A stretch of 64,000 nucleotides of DNA from CAZRHR01 sp964578885 (GTDB lineage: Bacteria > Bacteroidota > Bacteroidia > CAIKAF01), in the NCBI GenBank assembly GCA_964578885.1, contig CAZOEO010000008.1, positions 62,001-126,000 on the forward strand. The letters are read 5' to 3'. The position numbers and the translations under genes were made by a program. The notes below the pieces were generated by a model. The model did not search any database. It saw nothing but the letters and a program-made list of their open reading frames with translations, and was not told the origin of the DNA. This document shows positions 18,907-27,477 of this stretch, one piece after another; positions within the stretch are counted from its first letter, which is position 1, and each line of letters starts with the position of its first letter.

Positions 18907-19829
18907 TGAAAAGTAACCGTTAGGGTTTGGGGACTGTTGTTGCAAGTACTGCCATTGGCCGCTCCCCAGTTTTCGTTGCTAATACAAGGCCGTACCGTGT
19001 AACCAAAATCACAATTACACGGCGAACCGGTGGTACTCAGAGTATATCCATTGCCACAACTGCCTACAGACCAGTTGAATCCATTGCAACTGACATTCGT
19101 GGTACTGTTCGTTCGCAACGCATTGGCCAGTTGCTGTACCGCGCTCGGAACATTGCAAACGGCGGGTGTGCTTCCCGCACCACTTCCAGAAATGGATACT
19201 TGTGAAAGTCCCGATGCGGGAAGATTGGCGATGTAGTTTTGCCAGGTAACGCATTGAGTGGAACTGGAAGAAACATTGCCGGAAAACGATGCAGAGTAGG
19301 TAAATCCAGATGTAATGGTGATGTTTTGTTGGGAGCTGTCGCTGCAACCTAACGCATTGGTTACCTTGAGTTGCACCAGGTAAGTTCCCGGGGTGGAAAA
19401 TTGAACAGAAGGCGAGGCCTGGGTTGAGGTCGAAGGATTTCCACCTTGAAAATTCCATTGATACGTAAAACTTCCCTGACTCCCCGGCGTAAACACCAAA
19501 GGTGAACTGGTGGTGCTGCCTTGAAAAGTAAAGCTTGGATTAGGAAAACTATTGCAATTGCATGCAACGGGTTGCCATCCGCTCGGGAAAAACGTTTCTA
19601 CACATTGGGTCGTGGTATTGTAAATTTGAAGTCCCGGCGTAGGAGAAGAAATGGTATTGCGTTGTGTGGTGGTAAGCCGCGGCAAAAGCAATCCTCTGTT
19701 TTGAAATTGGAGATCTAAACCAGCGGAAGGATGCGGGTTACCTGGTGAATCGGAAATACGAACAGCCTGTGCCATCAGCGAAACACCTAAAAACACCAAT
19801 AGCAAAAAGAGAAAGAACCTTCTATTCAT
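18903..19829 (-). CDS. secreted protein with PKD-like domain
   Basis: A 308-residue protein with a signal peptide (about residues 1-20, MNRRFFLF...SLMAQA). Residues 30-70 match a segment common at the N-terminus of Bacteroidota surface proteins (PSAGLDLQF, NRGLLLPRLTTTQRN, GLQIYNTTT). A PKD-like beta-sandwich follows (about 78-172; TYQWNFQGGNP and GTYLVQLKVTNALGCSDS). The rest is Ser/Thr/Asn- and Cys-rich. No type IX sorting domain is visible at the C-terminus. Function unknown, probably cell-surface or periplasmic. It leads a transcript that continues into STAS, purA and the OstA-like gene through a 4-nt ATGA overlap. Confidence 0.75.
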   Translation of the reverse strand: MNRRFFLFLLLVFLGVSLMAQAVRISDSPGNPHPSAGLDLQFQNRGLLLPRLTTTQRNTISSPTPGLQIYNTTTQCVETFFPSGWQPVACNCNSFPNPSFTFQGSTTSSPLVFTPGSQGSFTYQWNFQGGNPSTSTQASPSVQFSTPGTYLVQLKVTNALGCSDSSQQNITITSGFTYSASFSGNVSSSSTQCVTWQNYIANLPASGLSQVSISGSGAGSTPAVCNVPSAVQQLANALRTNSTTNVSCNGFNWSVGSCGNGYTLSTTGSPCNCDFGYTVRPCISNENWGAANGSTCNNSPQTLTVTFQ

Positions 19830-19848
19830 GGTACTTTATTTTCGTTCT

Positions 19849-19876
19849 CGAAGGTACAAAATCAAGCCCACATCAA
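19849..19876 (-). promoter_or_regulatory. promoter of the PKD-STAS-purA-OstA operon
   Basis: Minus-strand TACCTTCG (19856-19849) with a TTG 17 nt upstream (19876-19874) resembles the local -33/-7 pattern. The ATG follows 19 nt after the box. Confidence 0.45.
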
Positions 19877-19992
19877 TTCAAGTCTGATGAAATTGAAAAG
19901 AAATTTTCGGCCTTAGGTCGTCTTTTTAGATGGTTTTGCTATCACCTGAGTCTTTATCCCTGACCAGTACAGTAGAATGAAGTCGAATAAGT

Positions 19993-20586
19993 TCAATGAT
20001 TCGGACCACAATTGCAGCCTGCATCAATTTGAACCTGCGTGTCCTTAAGGGTTTGAATCAATAATTCTTTATCTGAATCCATCAATGGTGTGCCACGCAC
20101 ATCTAAAACCCGTAACCAATGCATGGACAGGAGCGCGGGAGGACTTTTGAAAATCTGGGTTCCACTTAGGTTTAGCTCTTCCAGTTTTTGTAGGAGAAAC
20201 ATACATTCCGGCAGTTTCCAGATGTCATTTTTCCTGAGATTTAATACGGTAAGTCTTTTAAGCTGACAGATTTCAGGAGGTAATGTTTCGAGTTGGTTGT
20301 TTCTTACATTCAAATGAGATAATCGCTTTAATCCGGCAATTTCAGGCGGGAGCGTACGAATCTGGTTTCGGGATAAATCCAATTCCACCAAATTGGTGAG
20401 CAGAAACACTTCTTTGGGCACTTTTTTTAGCCGTTGCCCTGCCAGCGACAATCTTTTAACCACATGTGGGGTTTTCAGCGCCAGTTCAAGATCGGTAAAA
20501 AGAACCTCTTCGACGCCAAATTCAGTTTGAGCCGCCAATGGACTAAGCGTGAACATGAAAAGCCAAATCCATCCCTGCCAAGTCAT
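19993..20586 (-). CDS. leucine-rich-repeat protein
   Basis: A 197-residue exported protein with a signal peptide (about residues 1-19, ending SPLAAQ). Residues about 45-175 hold roughly five 23-residue leucine-rich repeats of the type L-xx-L-xx-L-x-LxxNxIxxLPxEI, capped by a short C-terminal segment. Such proteins are protein-binding scaffolds; the partner is unknown. The ATG overlaps the ribF stop by 4 nt, so it is probably co-transcribed with ribF for no obvious metabolic reason. Confidence 0.8.
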   Translation of the reverse strand: MTWQGWIWLFMFTLSPLAAQTEFGVEEVLFTDLELALKTPHVVKRLSLAGQRLKKVPKEVFLLTNLVELDLSRNQIRTLPPEIAGLKRLSHLNVRNNQLETLPPEICQLKRLTVLNLRKNDIWKLPECMFLLQKLEELNLSGTQIFKSPPALLSMHWLRVLDVRGTPLMDSDKELLIQTLKDTQVQIDAGCNCGPNH

Positions 20587-21518
20587 GACAATAGGGTTTG
20601 AGCGGTTTCAGCGTCTAACCAAAGTTGATTTTTCAGGGCGTCCAACGATGGAAACGTTTGTTCATCGCGGATGCGCGCCATCATATGAATGGTAAGCGTT
20701 TCACCATAAAGCGGTTGGGTCCAGTTAAAAAGGTGGACTTCTATTTTTGGAAAAGCGTTCAAATCCTCTGACACGGTAGGTCTAAAGCCGATGTTCATCA
20801 TTCCTTTAAGCAGGTGCCCTTGCACCAGCGCTTCCACAGCGTATACGCCATTTCCCGGAATGAGTTTCAGCGAATAGGTGGGCTCCAGGTTGGCCGTGGG
20901 AAATCCTAAGGTTCGTCCCAACTGTTTGCCGGCAACCACTTTTCCGTTAAACGCATAGGGATAGGTAAGAAAAGTGCGTGCCATGTCTACATCTCCAGAG
21001 GTTAGGGCCGCCCGGATTTTAGTGGAACTGACCCGAACTTCATCCACATCTTGCGCGGGAATTTCTTCTACTGTAAAACCAAAAGTTGGGCCGTTGGCCA
21101 TTAATTCAGGGAGTGACCCTTCTCGATTTCTTCCGAAATGGTGATCATATCCAATAATGAGATGGTGTAATCCCATTTTTTCTACGAGGATTTCACGAAT
21201 GTAAACCAACGAAGTGGTGCGGGAAAAATCTCGTGTAAATGGAATGATGACCAAATGGTCGATGCCGAACGCTTCCAGTAAATGCGCTTTTTCTTCGATG
21301 GTATTCAGTAACTTAAGCTGAGTATCATCGGGAAAAAGGACCATCCGAGGATGAGGCTCAAAGGTCACCACCACGGATTCACCTCCCATGATTTGGGAAG
21401 CTGCTTTCACACGTTCCAAAATTTTTCGATGTCCAACGTGTACGCCGTCAAATGTGCCGGTCGTAATCACTGGACGCAGAAAAGGCTTTGAAGTTGGAAT
21501 GCCGTAATGTATTTGCAT
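20583..21518 (-). CDS. ribF: bifunctional riboflavin kinase / FAD synthetase
   Basis: A 311-residue enzyme making FMN and FAD from riboflavin and ATP. The N-terminal FAD synthetase (nucleotidyltransferase) domain has GTFDGVHVGHRKIL (about residues 20-33) and IGYDHHFGRNREG. The C-terminal riboflavin kinase domain has GRTLGFPTANL and NIGFRPTV. The frame is open to a TTG at 21539 that lies inside the promoter box, so ATG 21518 is preferred. Confidence 0.95.
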   Translation of the reverse strand: MQIHYGIPTSKPFLRPVITTGTFDGVHVGHRKILERVKAASQIMGGESVVVTFEPHPRMVLFPDDTQLKLLNTIEEKAHLLEAFGIDHLVIIPFTRDFSRTTSLVYIREILVEKMGLHHLIIGYDHHFGRNREGSLPELMANGPTFGFTVEEIPAQDVDEVRVSSTKIRAALTSGDVDMARTFLTYPYAFNGKVVAGKQLGRTLGFPTANLEPTYSLKLIPGNGVYAVEALVQGHLLKGMMNIGFRPTVSEDLNAFPKIEVHLFNWTQPLYGETLTIHMMARIRDEQTFPSLDALKNQLWLDAETAQTLLS

Positions 21519-21536
21519 GCCCCCGTTTTGGTGGGT

Positions 21537-21544
21537 CAAAAATA
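21537..21544 (-). promoter_or_regulatory. ribF -7 promoter element
   Basis: Minus-strand TATTTTTG, 18 nt before the ribF ATG, matches TAnnTTTG. It overlaps the apparent TTG start at 21539, which argues against that start. Confidence 0.55.
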
Positions 21545-21689
21545 CGGCGTATATTTTCTTTTCGGTGGAACATAGCAGAGGTTTTCAACAATCTACACAC
21601 AATAATGGATTAAAATATTAATTTACAGTGGTTTAAAATCTGTTAGCTAAAAAATGAGATAGAATTTAGGATAATGACGTAGCAAATAC

Positions 21690-21697
21690 TACTTTTG
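21690..21697 (+). promoter_or_regulatory. atpD -7 promoter element
   Basis: TACTTTTG matches TAnnTTTG and lies 41 nt before ATG 21739. This leaves a leader of about 35 nt, longer than most in this window. No convincing TTG is seen at the -33 position. Confidence 0.5.
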
Positions 21698-21738
21698 CGG
21701 CCGGATTATCTCATTCAAAACATCATATACCTATTCCC

Positions 21739-23250
21739 ATGGCATTGGCTTCAGGAAATATTGTACGGATCATCGGACCGGTGATTGACGTTCGTTTCTC
21801 AAACGAAAACGATATCCCAAACATCTTAGATGCATTGGAAATTCGCAGAGACTCCGGTGAAACCCTCATTTTGGAGTGTCAGCAAGATATCGGAGAAAAT
21901 ACCGTGCGTTGTATCGCCATGGACTCCACCGATGGGTTGCGCCGTGGTATGGAAGTGAAAGCGACTGGAAAACCCATTACCATGCCAATTGGCGAGGATA
22001 TTAAAGGGCGACTTTTCAACGTAGTTGGTGAAGCAATCGACGGTTTAGGAACCGTATCCAACGAAGGTGGTTATTCTATTCACCGTGATCCCCCACGCTT
22101 TGAGGATTTAACAACTTCTACTGAAGTTTTATATACTGGTATCAAAGTAATTGACCTTATCGAGCCTTATGCTAAAGGTGGTAAAATTGGTCTCTTTGGT
22201 GGTGCCGGTGTAGGAAAAACGGTATTGATTCAGGAATTGATTAACAACATCGCCAAAGGATATGGTGGTTTGTCGGTATTCGCCGGAGTAGGAGAGCGTA
22301 CCCGTGAGGGAAATGACCTTTTACGTGAAATGATTGAAGCCGGAATTATCAAATACGGCGACGATTTCAAACATTCTATGGAAGAAGGTTCCTGGGATCT
22401 TGATAAAGTAGACCGTGATTTGCTGAAAGATTCTAAAGCGACCTTTGTATTCGGACAGATGAATGAGCCTCCCGGAGCACGTGCTCGCGTGGCACTTTCC
22501 GGTCTTTCCATCGCAGAATATTACAGAGATGGAGACGCCAATGACAACAGCGGCGGTAAAGACATTCTTTTCTTCATTGACAACATCTTCCGTTTTACCC
22601 AGGCCGGTTCAGAGGTGTCCGCTCTTCTTGGACGTATGCCTTCTGCAGTAGGTTACCAACCAACCCTGGCTACAGAAATGGGATTAATGCAAGAGCGTAT
22701 TACTTCTACCAAGCGTGGTTCTATTACTTCCGTTCAGGCCGTTTACGTACCTGCGGATGACTTGACTGACCCCGCTCCGGCCACCACCTTTGCTCACTTA
22801 GATGCCACCACCGTATTGTCCCGGAAAATTGCGGAACTTGGTATTTATCCTGCGGTAGATCCATTGGATTCCACTTCACGTATCCTGAGCGAAGACGTAG
22901 TGGGTGAAAAACATTACCGTTGTGCCCAGCGTGTAAAACAAATCCTTCAGCGTTATAAAGAACTTCAGGACATCATTGCCATTCTTGGTATGGATGAATT
23001 GAGTGAAGAAGATAAATTGGTGGTACACCGCGCTCGTCGTGTACAGCGTTTCTTATCTCAGCCTTTCCACGTAGCTGAACAGTTCACCGGTATTCCAGGT
23101 GTATTGGTAAGCATCGAGGATACCATCAAAGGATTTAACATGATCTTAGATGGAGAAGTCGATCAGTATCCGGAGGCTGCTTTCAACCTGAAAGGAACCA
23201 TCGAAGAGGCCATTGCTGCTGGTGAGAAAATGTTGGCTGAAACGCGTTAA
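21739..23250 (+). CDS. atpD: ATP synthase F1 subunit beta
   Basis: A 503-residue catalytic subunit of F-type ATP synthase. It has the P-loop GGAGVGKTVL (about residues 155-164), the catalytic region VGERTREGNDL, ILFFIDNIFRFTQAGSE (Walker B), and the C-terminal DELSEEDKLVVHRARR (the DELSEED lever). It is followed at 2 nt by atpC only. The other F1Fo genes are absent here, as is usual in Bacteroidota, where atpD-atpC are separate. Confidence 0.98.
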   Translation: MALASGNIVRIIGPVIDVRFSNENDIPNILDALEIRRDSGETLILECQQDIGENTVRCIAMDSTDGLRRGMEVKATGKPITMPIGEDIKGRLFNVVGEAIDGLGTVSNEGGYSIHRDPPRFEDLTTSTEVLYTGIKVIDLIEPYAKGGKIGLFGGAGVGKTVLIQELINNIAKGYGGLSVFAGVGERTREGNDLLREMIEAGIIKYGDDFKHSMEEGSWDLDKVDRDLLKDSKATFVFGQMNEPPGARARVALSGLSIAEYYRDGDANDNSGGKDILFFIDNIFRFTQAGSEVSALLGRMPSAVGYQPTLATEMGLMQERITSTKRGSITSVQAVYVPADDLTDPAPATTFAHLDATTVLSRKIAELGIYPAVDPLDSTSRILSEDVVGEKHYRCAQRVKQILQRYKELQDIIAILGMDELSEEDKLVVHRARRVQRFLSQPFHVAEQFTGIPGVLVSIEDTIKGFNMILDGEVDQYPEAAFNLKGTIEEAIAAGEKMLAETR

Positions 23251-23252
23251 TC

Positions 23253-23492
23253 ATGCGGGTAGAAATCATCACACCGGACGAAATTCTGTTCGAGGGAGAC
23301 GCCAAATTGGTACAACTTCCCGGAACAGGTGGTAGTTTTGAGTTGCTCAATTTGCACGCACCCATTATTTCTACTTTGAAAAATGGAACCATTCGTGTAG
23401 TGGAAACTTCAGGTGAAACCGTTCAAGTGGCTATTGCCTCTGGCGTGGTAGAAATGCAAAACAACAAAGTGGTCATTCTGGCTGAAAAATAA
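23253..23492 (+). CDS. atpC: ATP synthase F1 subunit epsilon
   Basis: A 79-residue protein consisting only of the N-terminal beta-sandwich of epsilon (VEIITPDEILFEGDAK; LPGTGGSFELLNLHAPI). The C-terminal helical hairpin that inhibits the ATPase in many bacteria is absent, as in other Bacteroidota. It starts 2 nt after atpD and ends before a terminator. Confidence 0.93.
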   Translation: MRVEIITPDEILFEGDAKLVQLPGTGGSFELLNLHAPIISTLKNGTIRVVETSGETVQVAIASGVVEMQNNKVVILAEK

Positions 23493-23511
23493 GCCTGAAA
23501 CCAGGAAATAC

Positions 23512-23546
23512 AAACCCGAAGGAATTTATATTCTTTCGGGTTTTTT
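23512..23546 (+). terminator. terminator of atpD-atpC
   Basis: AACCCGAA (23513-23520) pairs with TTCGGGTT (23535-23542), with further GAA/TTC pairing above it and a T-run to 23546. It starts 20 nt after the atpC stop. Confidence 0.85.
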
Positions 23547-23571
23547 ATTTTTATACAGAAAGAACTTGCTG

Positions 23572-24090
23572 ATGCGGACAGAAACAAAAGATGACATCCT
23601 TTTTGCCGAAGTGCAGCGGATTCGCCAGCCATGGGTGTGGGTGGTGGTCATTTTGGTTCATCTCAGTATTTCAATTCCACTGTTTTTTATTTCATCACAG
23701 GATAACCTGTGGGCCACAGGGATAAGTTGGTTGTTTTTCATCCTTCTAACCCTTTTTCTTGCCATTTTGCGGCTGAAAGTAGTGGTGACAACCGTGGGGA
23801 TTCATCTGCAATTTTTTCCGTTTCACCTGTCACCCGTATTTTTTCCATGGTCTGCCATTCAGGCGGTTTGGGCGGGTTCGTACGCTCCTTTGCGAGAATT
23901 TGGTGGCTGGGGATACCGGATGAATTTTTCCGGTAATGCCATTGCCTGGAGCGTCTATGGAAACAAGGGCGTGAAAATATTGCTCACCAACGGGAAAAAG
24001 CGACTTATCGGAACGCAAGATGCAGAAGGGTGGAATCGGGCGCTCCAATTACTGGGAAAAACAAAAGAAATAAGTGCTCCTCCGTTTTAA
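23572..24090 (+). CDS. membrane protein with PH-like domain
   Basis: A 172-residue protein with two transmembrane helices (about residues 21-40 and 47-66) followed by a cytosolic beta-rich domain (LKVVVTTVGIHLQF; LREFGGWGYRMN; GVKILLTNGKKRLIGTQ) that resembles bacterial PH-like domains. No function is known. ATG 23572 is chosen over TTG 23566. The TAA stop shares two bases with the stop of the convergent PabA/TrpG gene. Confidence 0.7.
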   Translation: MRTETKDDILFAEVQRIRQPWVWVVVILVHLSISIPLFFISSQDNLWATGISWLFFILLTLFLAILRLKVVVTTVGIHLQFFPFHLSPVFFPWSAIQAVWAGSYAPLREFGGWGYRMNFSGNAIAWSVYGNKGVKILLTNGKKRLIGTQDAEGWNRALQLLGKTKEISAPPF

Positions 24091-24704
24091 AGGTTAGGCC
24101 TTTTCCGAAAGGCATGTCTTTGATGCAAGTGCAAAAGGACTTCCGACAAAACCTGGCGTCCCGATGGTGTTAGCACGGATTCCGGATGATATTGTAAGCC
24201 CATCCATGGAAAATTCTGGTGTTCCATGGCCATGATGACTCCATCTCTGGTTTTTTGTAAAACCTGCCATTCCGAATTTAATGAGGTTTCCTTCACGGCC
24301 CAGGAATGATAGCGACCAACTTCCATTGGGCAAAAATGTTGAAGCACATGTTTTTCATGAGGTTGAGCGTCTTGCGTCCAGGACATTTTTCCATGCCAAA
24401 CCTGTTCCAGATTGTACAATTGACCACCCGTGTGCAACGCAAGCGCCTGGTGACCAAGACAAACTCCTAGCAATGCTTTTTTCGGTCCAAAACTGGCTAA
24501 ACATTCCATGAGACGTCCGGATTCCTGAGGCAAACCGGGGCCCGGTGAAAGGAGCAATATATCACTGTCTTCTAACTTCGTCCAGTCTATCTCGTCGTTT
24601 TTGATGACTGGAACATCTGCACTTAAAAATGCTTCTAAATAATGATGCAAATTCCAGGTAAAGGAATCGTAATTATCAAAAATACAAACCTTTGGCAGGT
24701 TCAT
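24087..24704 (-). CDS. pabA: aminodeoxychorismate/anthranilate synthase glutamine amidotransferase subunit
   Basis: A 205-residue class I glutamine amidotransferase that releases ammonia from glutamine for a chorismate-using partner (PabB or TrpE). The catalytic Cys82 lies in GVCLGHQALA, and the His/Glu pair in QYHPESVLTP. The FDNYDSFTWNLHHYL start is typical of PabA/TrpG. The partner subunit is not in the window, and PabA and TrpG cannot be separated by sequence alone. The ATG overlaps the upstream membrane-protein gene by 4 nt. Confidence 0.88.
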   Translation of the reverse strand: MNLPKVCIFDNYDSFTWNLHHYLEAFLSADVPVIKNDEIDWTKLEDSDILLLSPGPGLPQESGRLMECLASFGPKKALLGVCLGHQALALHTGGQLYNLEQVWHGKMSWTQDAQPHEKHVLQHFCPMEVGRYHSWAVKETSLNSEWQVLQKTRDGVIMAMEHQNFPWMGLQYHPESVLTPSGRQVLSEVLLHLHQRHAFRKRPNL

Positions 24705-25114
24705 TTGGCTAGTTTTTGATAATTAGACGCGACCAAAAGGATACCAACCAAGTGCATGACAAGCAGCATAAGCACACTGATGATTTTTACGTCTATGCGA
24801 TCCAGCGCGACCACAGTTCTGAAAACAGGTTCCATGGACATCCAAAATAAAAGAAGCCAAGCTAGTATTTCCATGGTTTTAAGGCCCAGGTAGGCACGCC
24901 AGGACTTTGGAGATGGATGTTTAAACAGAAAAAAAATACAGGCATACGTGAGACAGGTAGACAGGCCCACCCAAACCATGGCCGGAACAGGAGAAGTAAC
25001 TTTGCTTGCGTTCAGAAAGTCGCTTCGCTCCTCCAAAAACAACCAACCCCAGGTCAAAAGACCTAAAATGCCAAATCGGATGAGGCCGAATGCCGCCAAT
25101 AAAAATGATTGCAT
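24701..25114 (-). CDS. small polytopic membrane protein, unknown
   Basis: A 137-residue protein with about four hydrophobic helices (roughly residues 5-26, 45-63, 80-98 and 107-130) and short polar loops. I do not recognise the family. It is in the middle of a tightly coupled operon: its start touches the stop of the upstream membrane-protein gene (1-nt overlap) and its stop overlaps the PabA/TrpG ATG (4 nt). Confidence 0.7.
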   Translation of the reverse strand: MQSFLLAAFGLIRFGILGLLTWGWLFLEERSDFLNASKVTSPVPAMVWVGLSTCLTYACIFFLFKHPSPKSWRAYLGLKTMEILAWLLLFWMSMEPVFRTVVALDRIDVKIISVLMLLVMHLVGILLVASNYQKLAK

Positions 25115-25587
25115 CAGGGAAATTCAGACCTGCGATTAAAAATTAAAATGGGCCACAATGCGGTGAATATAAAGCCAAAAATGGAGCTTCCCACCAATAC
25201 GCCATGGACGAATTCCGGAGTTACTTGTAAACCACTTTCAGCAAAGGCCAGCTGCATATATTCCAACATGGTGTCGAAATGAATCAGATTGAATACGGTG
25301 GGAATACCAAAGGAGATGACCTTTCCCGTGATGTACAGATGAAATCCTTTCCACGCTTTCTGATTCAGCATAATAACGCCTCCAGCGATAGCCAACGCTT
25401 TTCCAATGATGGTAACAATGGCAAGCCAAGGTGTTTGCAGCACTTCTTCGTATGCATTGCTGGGGGAAAAGGATTTTACAAGTGCAAATAATCCGGACAA
25501 AAGCCCCACACTTTGAAGCACGATTAAGGAAATGAGTAAAAATTTTAAAGTCCCTGAAAAGTCATGGTCTTGCTCTTCCTGATACAT
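25114..25587 (-). CDS. small polytopic membrane protein, unknown
   Basis: A 157-residue protein with an acidic N-terminus (MYQEEQDHDF) and about four transmembrane helices (roughly residues 13-37, 52-73, 83-102 and 130-150). I do not recognise the family. It leads a three-gene minus-strand operon; a TACTTTTA box about 30 nt upstream could be its promoter. Its stop overlaps the next start by 1 nt. Confidence 0.7.
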   Translation of the reverse strand: MYQEEQDHDFSGTLKFLLISLIVLQSVGLLSGLFALVKSFSPSNAYEEVLQTPWLAIVTIIGKALAIAGGVIMLNQKAWKGFHLYITGKVISFGIPTVFNLIHFDTMLEYMQLAFAESGLQVTPEFVHGVLVGSSIFGFIFTALWPILIFNRRSEFP

Positions 25588-25700
25588 ATTCGTTTGTTTT
25601 TAATTAACCCGTTAAAAGTAACTATTCCTTTTCAACCGGAAAAACCTTTGTGGCCCGCAGGTTCATTTTTATTCATTCTATTTTTAAGCATATGATAGCT

Positions 25701-27416
25701 TTATGAATGGCGGGAAATACCGGCATGTGCAAGCATCCAGGTCTTAAACACGGGATGACTTCCCAGATGTGGAATGGTCCATTGCGGAAAAGTCCAGGGT
25801 TGTCTGTTTACTTTGGGCCATTGCACTTGTATTTGCCGACCTTGCCGGATAAAGGTCAGTTCTTCCGGTACGTCAGTGATTTCCAACGCGGCATCGGGGC
25901 GTTTTTCCCATTCGTCGCCGGGCATGATACCCAGTTGCATGGCAGGACTATTTTCCCTCACGTGGGCAATGCGTCCATTGGGAAAAGTAACTACTCCCAG
26001 CGATTTGCTCCATGTTCCCGCAGATTCGCACCACGTGCTTTCTAATCCCAAAATTGACAGTGCTTCCTGGATATACGCATCATAATAACCGATGAAATGA
26101 AAGGCCTCTTTGGCATTTTCAGCCAGGTTATCAAAGCCCATGGCTCTGATTTCTTGTAAAATGTCGGTGATGGTGTAACCAGATTCCTGCAGCGATTTCT
26201 CATGCAATCTGCGCATAAGAGTTTGCAGGCACGCCTGTCCGTTGGAGTCTTGTATCAGCCTTACATCCAGCCAGAAACACAATAAAGCGCCCTCGTTGTA
26301 AATGGATCTGCGACGGAAAATTCGTTCCGCCTCATACCCATCTATCCAAGTTTCTTCTGCTGAGGTAAACAGAGAGGCAAAAGTGTTGCCCGGACTTTCT
26401 AAATGACGAATCCACCAGATGTTGATTTTCTGAATCCATTCTTCCGGTGACCAAAGGCCGGCCAGCGATAATATTTTATCTCCCATATAGGTGGTGACGC
26501 CTTCTGCCCACAGGGTTTCCGGGCTAATTTTTTGAGAAAATAAAGGATAGGGCAGGTAAGCGTTGGGGCGTATGTATTTGATGTTCCAAACATGGTAAAA
26601 CTCATGGGATAGCAATCTTAATAATTCGTCCCATTTTTCTGAAAGTAAAAGATCGTCTGGTCCTAATTGGCAAATGGTGCTGTGGGTATGTTCTACTCCA
26701 TGATGGCTTGGCTGAACAGTTGCCAACACCATAAAGTGAAATGGATTAGGTTCATAGTTTTTAAAACCAGAGAGTTGTGTTTGGATTATGGTACGGAGTG
26801 CCGGAATAACTTTTTCAGAAAAATCCGGTGCTTTGCTGGTATGATGCAGGAAAAATTCATAACCATTCACATGAAAGGGTTCGGTCATTAAATGTTTGGC
26901 CCACCAGGCCGGCGCATCTGCCAAATGGTCGAAATCTGCCGTTTGGAAGCCGGTTCCGGTTTGGGACAGTGGATTGGCCATGGACAAATGCTCCACGTTT
27001 TCCATTTGGTAGGCGTGCGGAATATGCAGCTGGTGGAGGCTTGCAAGACAAAGATTTACCGGATTTATTTGGATGAAATCCGGATCGCAATAAGAGGAAC
27101 CGGCGTTTAATTCATGGGCCATCATCGAGTAATGAACTTCCAACCCGGAGGAGCTTTCCACGTTTATTGTCCAACCCAGTGCATCGGTTCGCTGGATTTG
27201 ATCCGGGGGAATGGGGGCATTTTCCCCGGGAACATAAAAAGCAATGTCTCTGAGGTTTTTTAAAAAATTCCCCTGCATGTACCGTCCCGGACGCCAGTAG
27301 GAGAATTGGAGGGAAAAATGCGATTCCCGTGACGGCGGAAAGGCGGCAATGACCTTAAAAATTCCGGCTCCCGGCTGGTTGGGAAAAATGCGATAAAAAA
27401 CACGTGCAGAATCCAT
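25701..27416 (-). CDS. M61 family peptidase with PDZ domain
   Basis: A 571-residue zinc metallopeptidase of the glycyl-aminopeptidase (M61) family. The N-terminal beta domain (SYWRPGRYM) is followed by the catalytic domain with GVEHTHST and HEFYH (His271, Glu272, His275), then ETLWAEGVTTYMGD. A C-terminal PDZ-like domain spans about residues 465-545. Family members cleave N-terminal glycine or alanine. No signal peptide is visible, so it is probably cytosolic. It diverges from lpdA; the two starts are 61 nt apart. Confidence 0.88.
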   Translation of the reverse strand: MDSARVFYRIFPNQPGAGIFKVIAAFPPSRESHFSLQFSYWRPGRYMQGNFLKNLRDIAFYVPGENAPIPPDQIQRTDALGWTINVESSSGLEVHYSMMAHELNAGSSYCDPDFIQINPVNLCLASLHQLHIPHAYQMENVEHLSMANPLSQTGTGFQTADFDHLADAPAWWAKHLMTEPFHVNGYEFFLHHTSKAPDFSEKVIPALRTIIQTQLSGFKNYEPNPFHFMVLATVQPSHHGVEHTHSTICQLGPDDLLLSEKWDELLRLLSHEFYHVWNIKYIRPNAYLPYPLFSQKISPETLWAEGVTTYMGDKILSLAGLWSPEEWIQKINIWWIRHLESPGNTFASLFTSAEETWIDGYEAERIFRRRSIYNEGALLCFWLDVRLIQDSNGQACLQTLMRRLHEKSLQESGYTITDILQEIRAMGFDNLAENAKEAFHFIGYYDAYIQEALSILGLESTWCESAGTWSKSLGVVTFPNGRIAHVRENSPAMQLGIMPGDEWEKRPDAALEITDVPEELTFIRQGRQIQVQWPKVNRQPWTFPQWTIPHLGSHPVFKTWMLAHAGISRHS

Positions 27417-27420
27417 GCAA

Positions 27421-27428
27421 CGAAATTA
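27421..27428 (-). promoter_or_regulatory. M61 peptidase -7 promoter element
   Basis: Minus-strand TAATTTCG ends 4 nt before the ATG at 27416, predicting a leaderless transcript. No clear -33 TTG is seen. Confidence 0.45.
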
Positions 27429-27450
27429 CCCGTTCTGCGGGAATATTTCT

Positions 27451-27458
27451 TATTTTCG
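27451..27458 (+). promoter_or_regulatory. lpdA -7 promoter element
   Basis: TATTTTCG, 19 nt before ATG 27478, resembles the local -7 box. It is back to back with the M61 promoter. Confidence 0.4.
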
Positions 27459-27477
27459 TGGCCTAAACAACTTGGAA

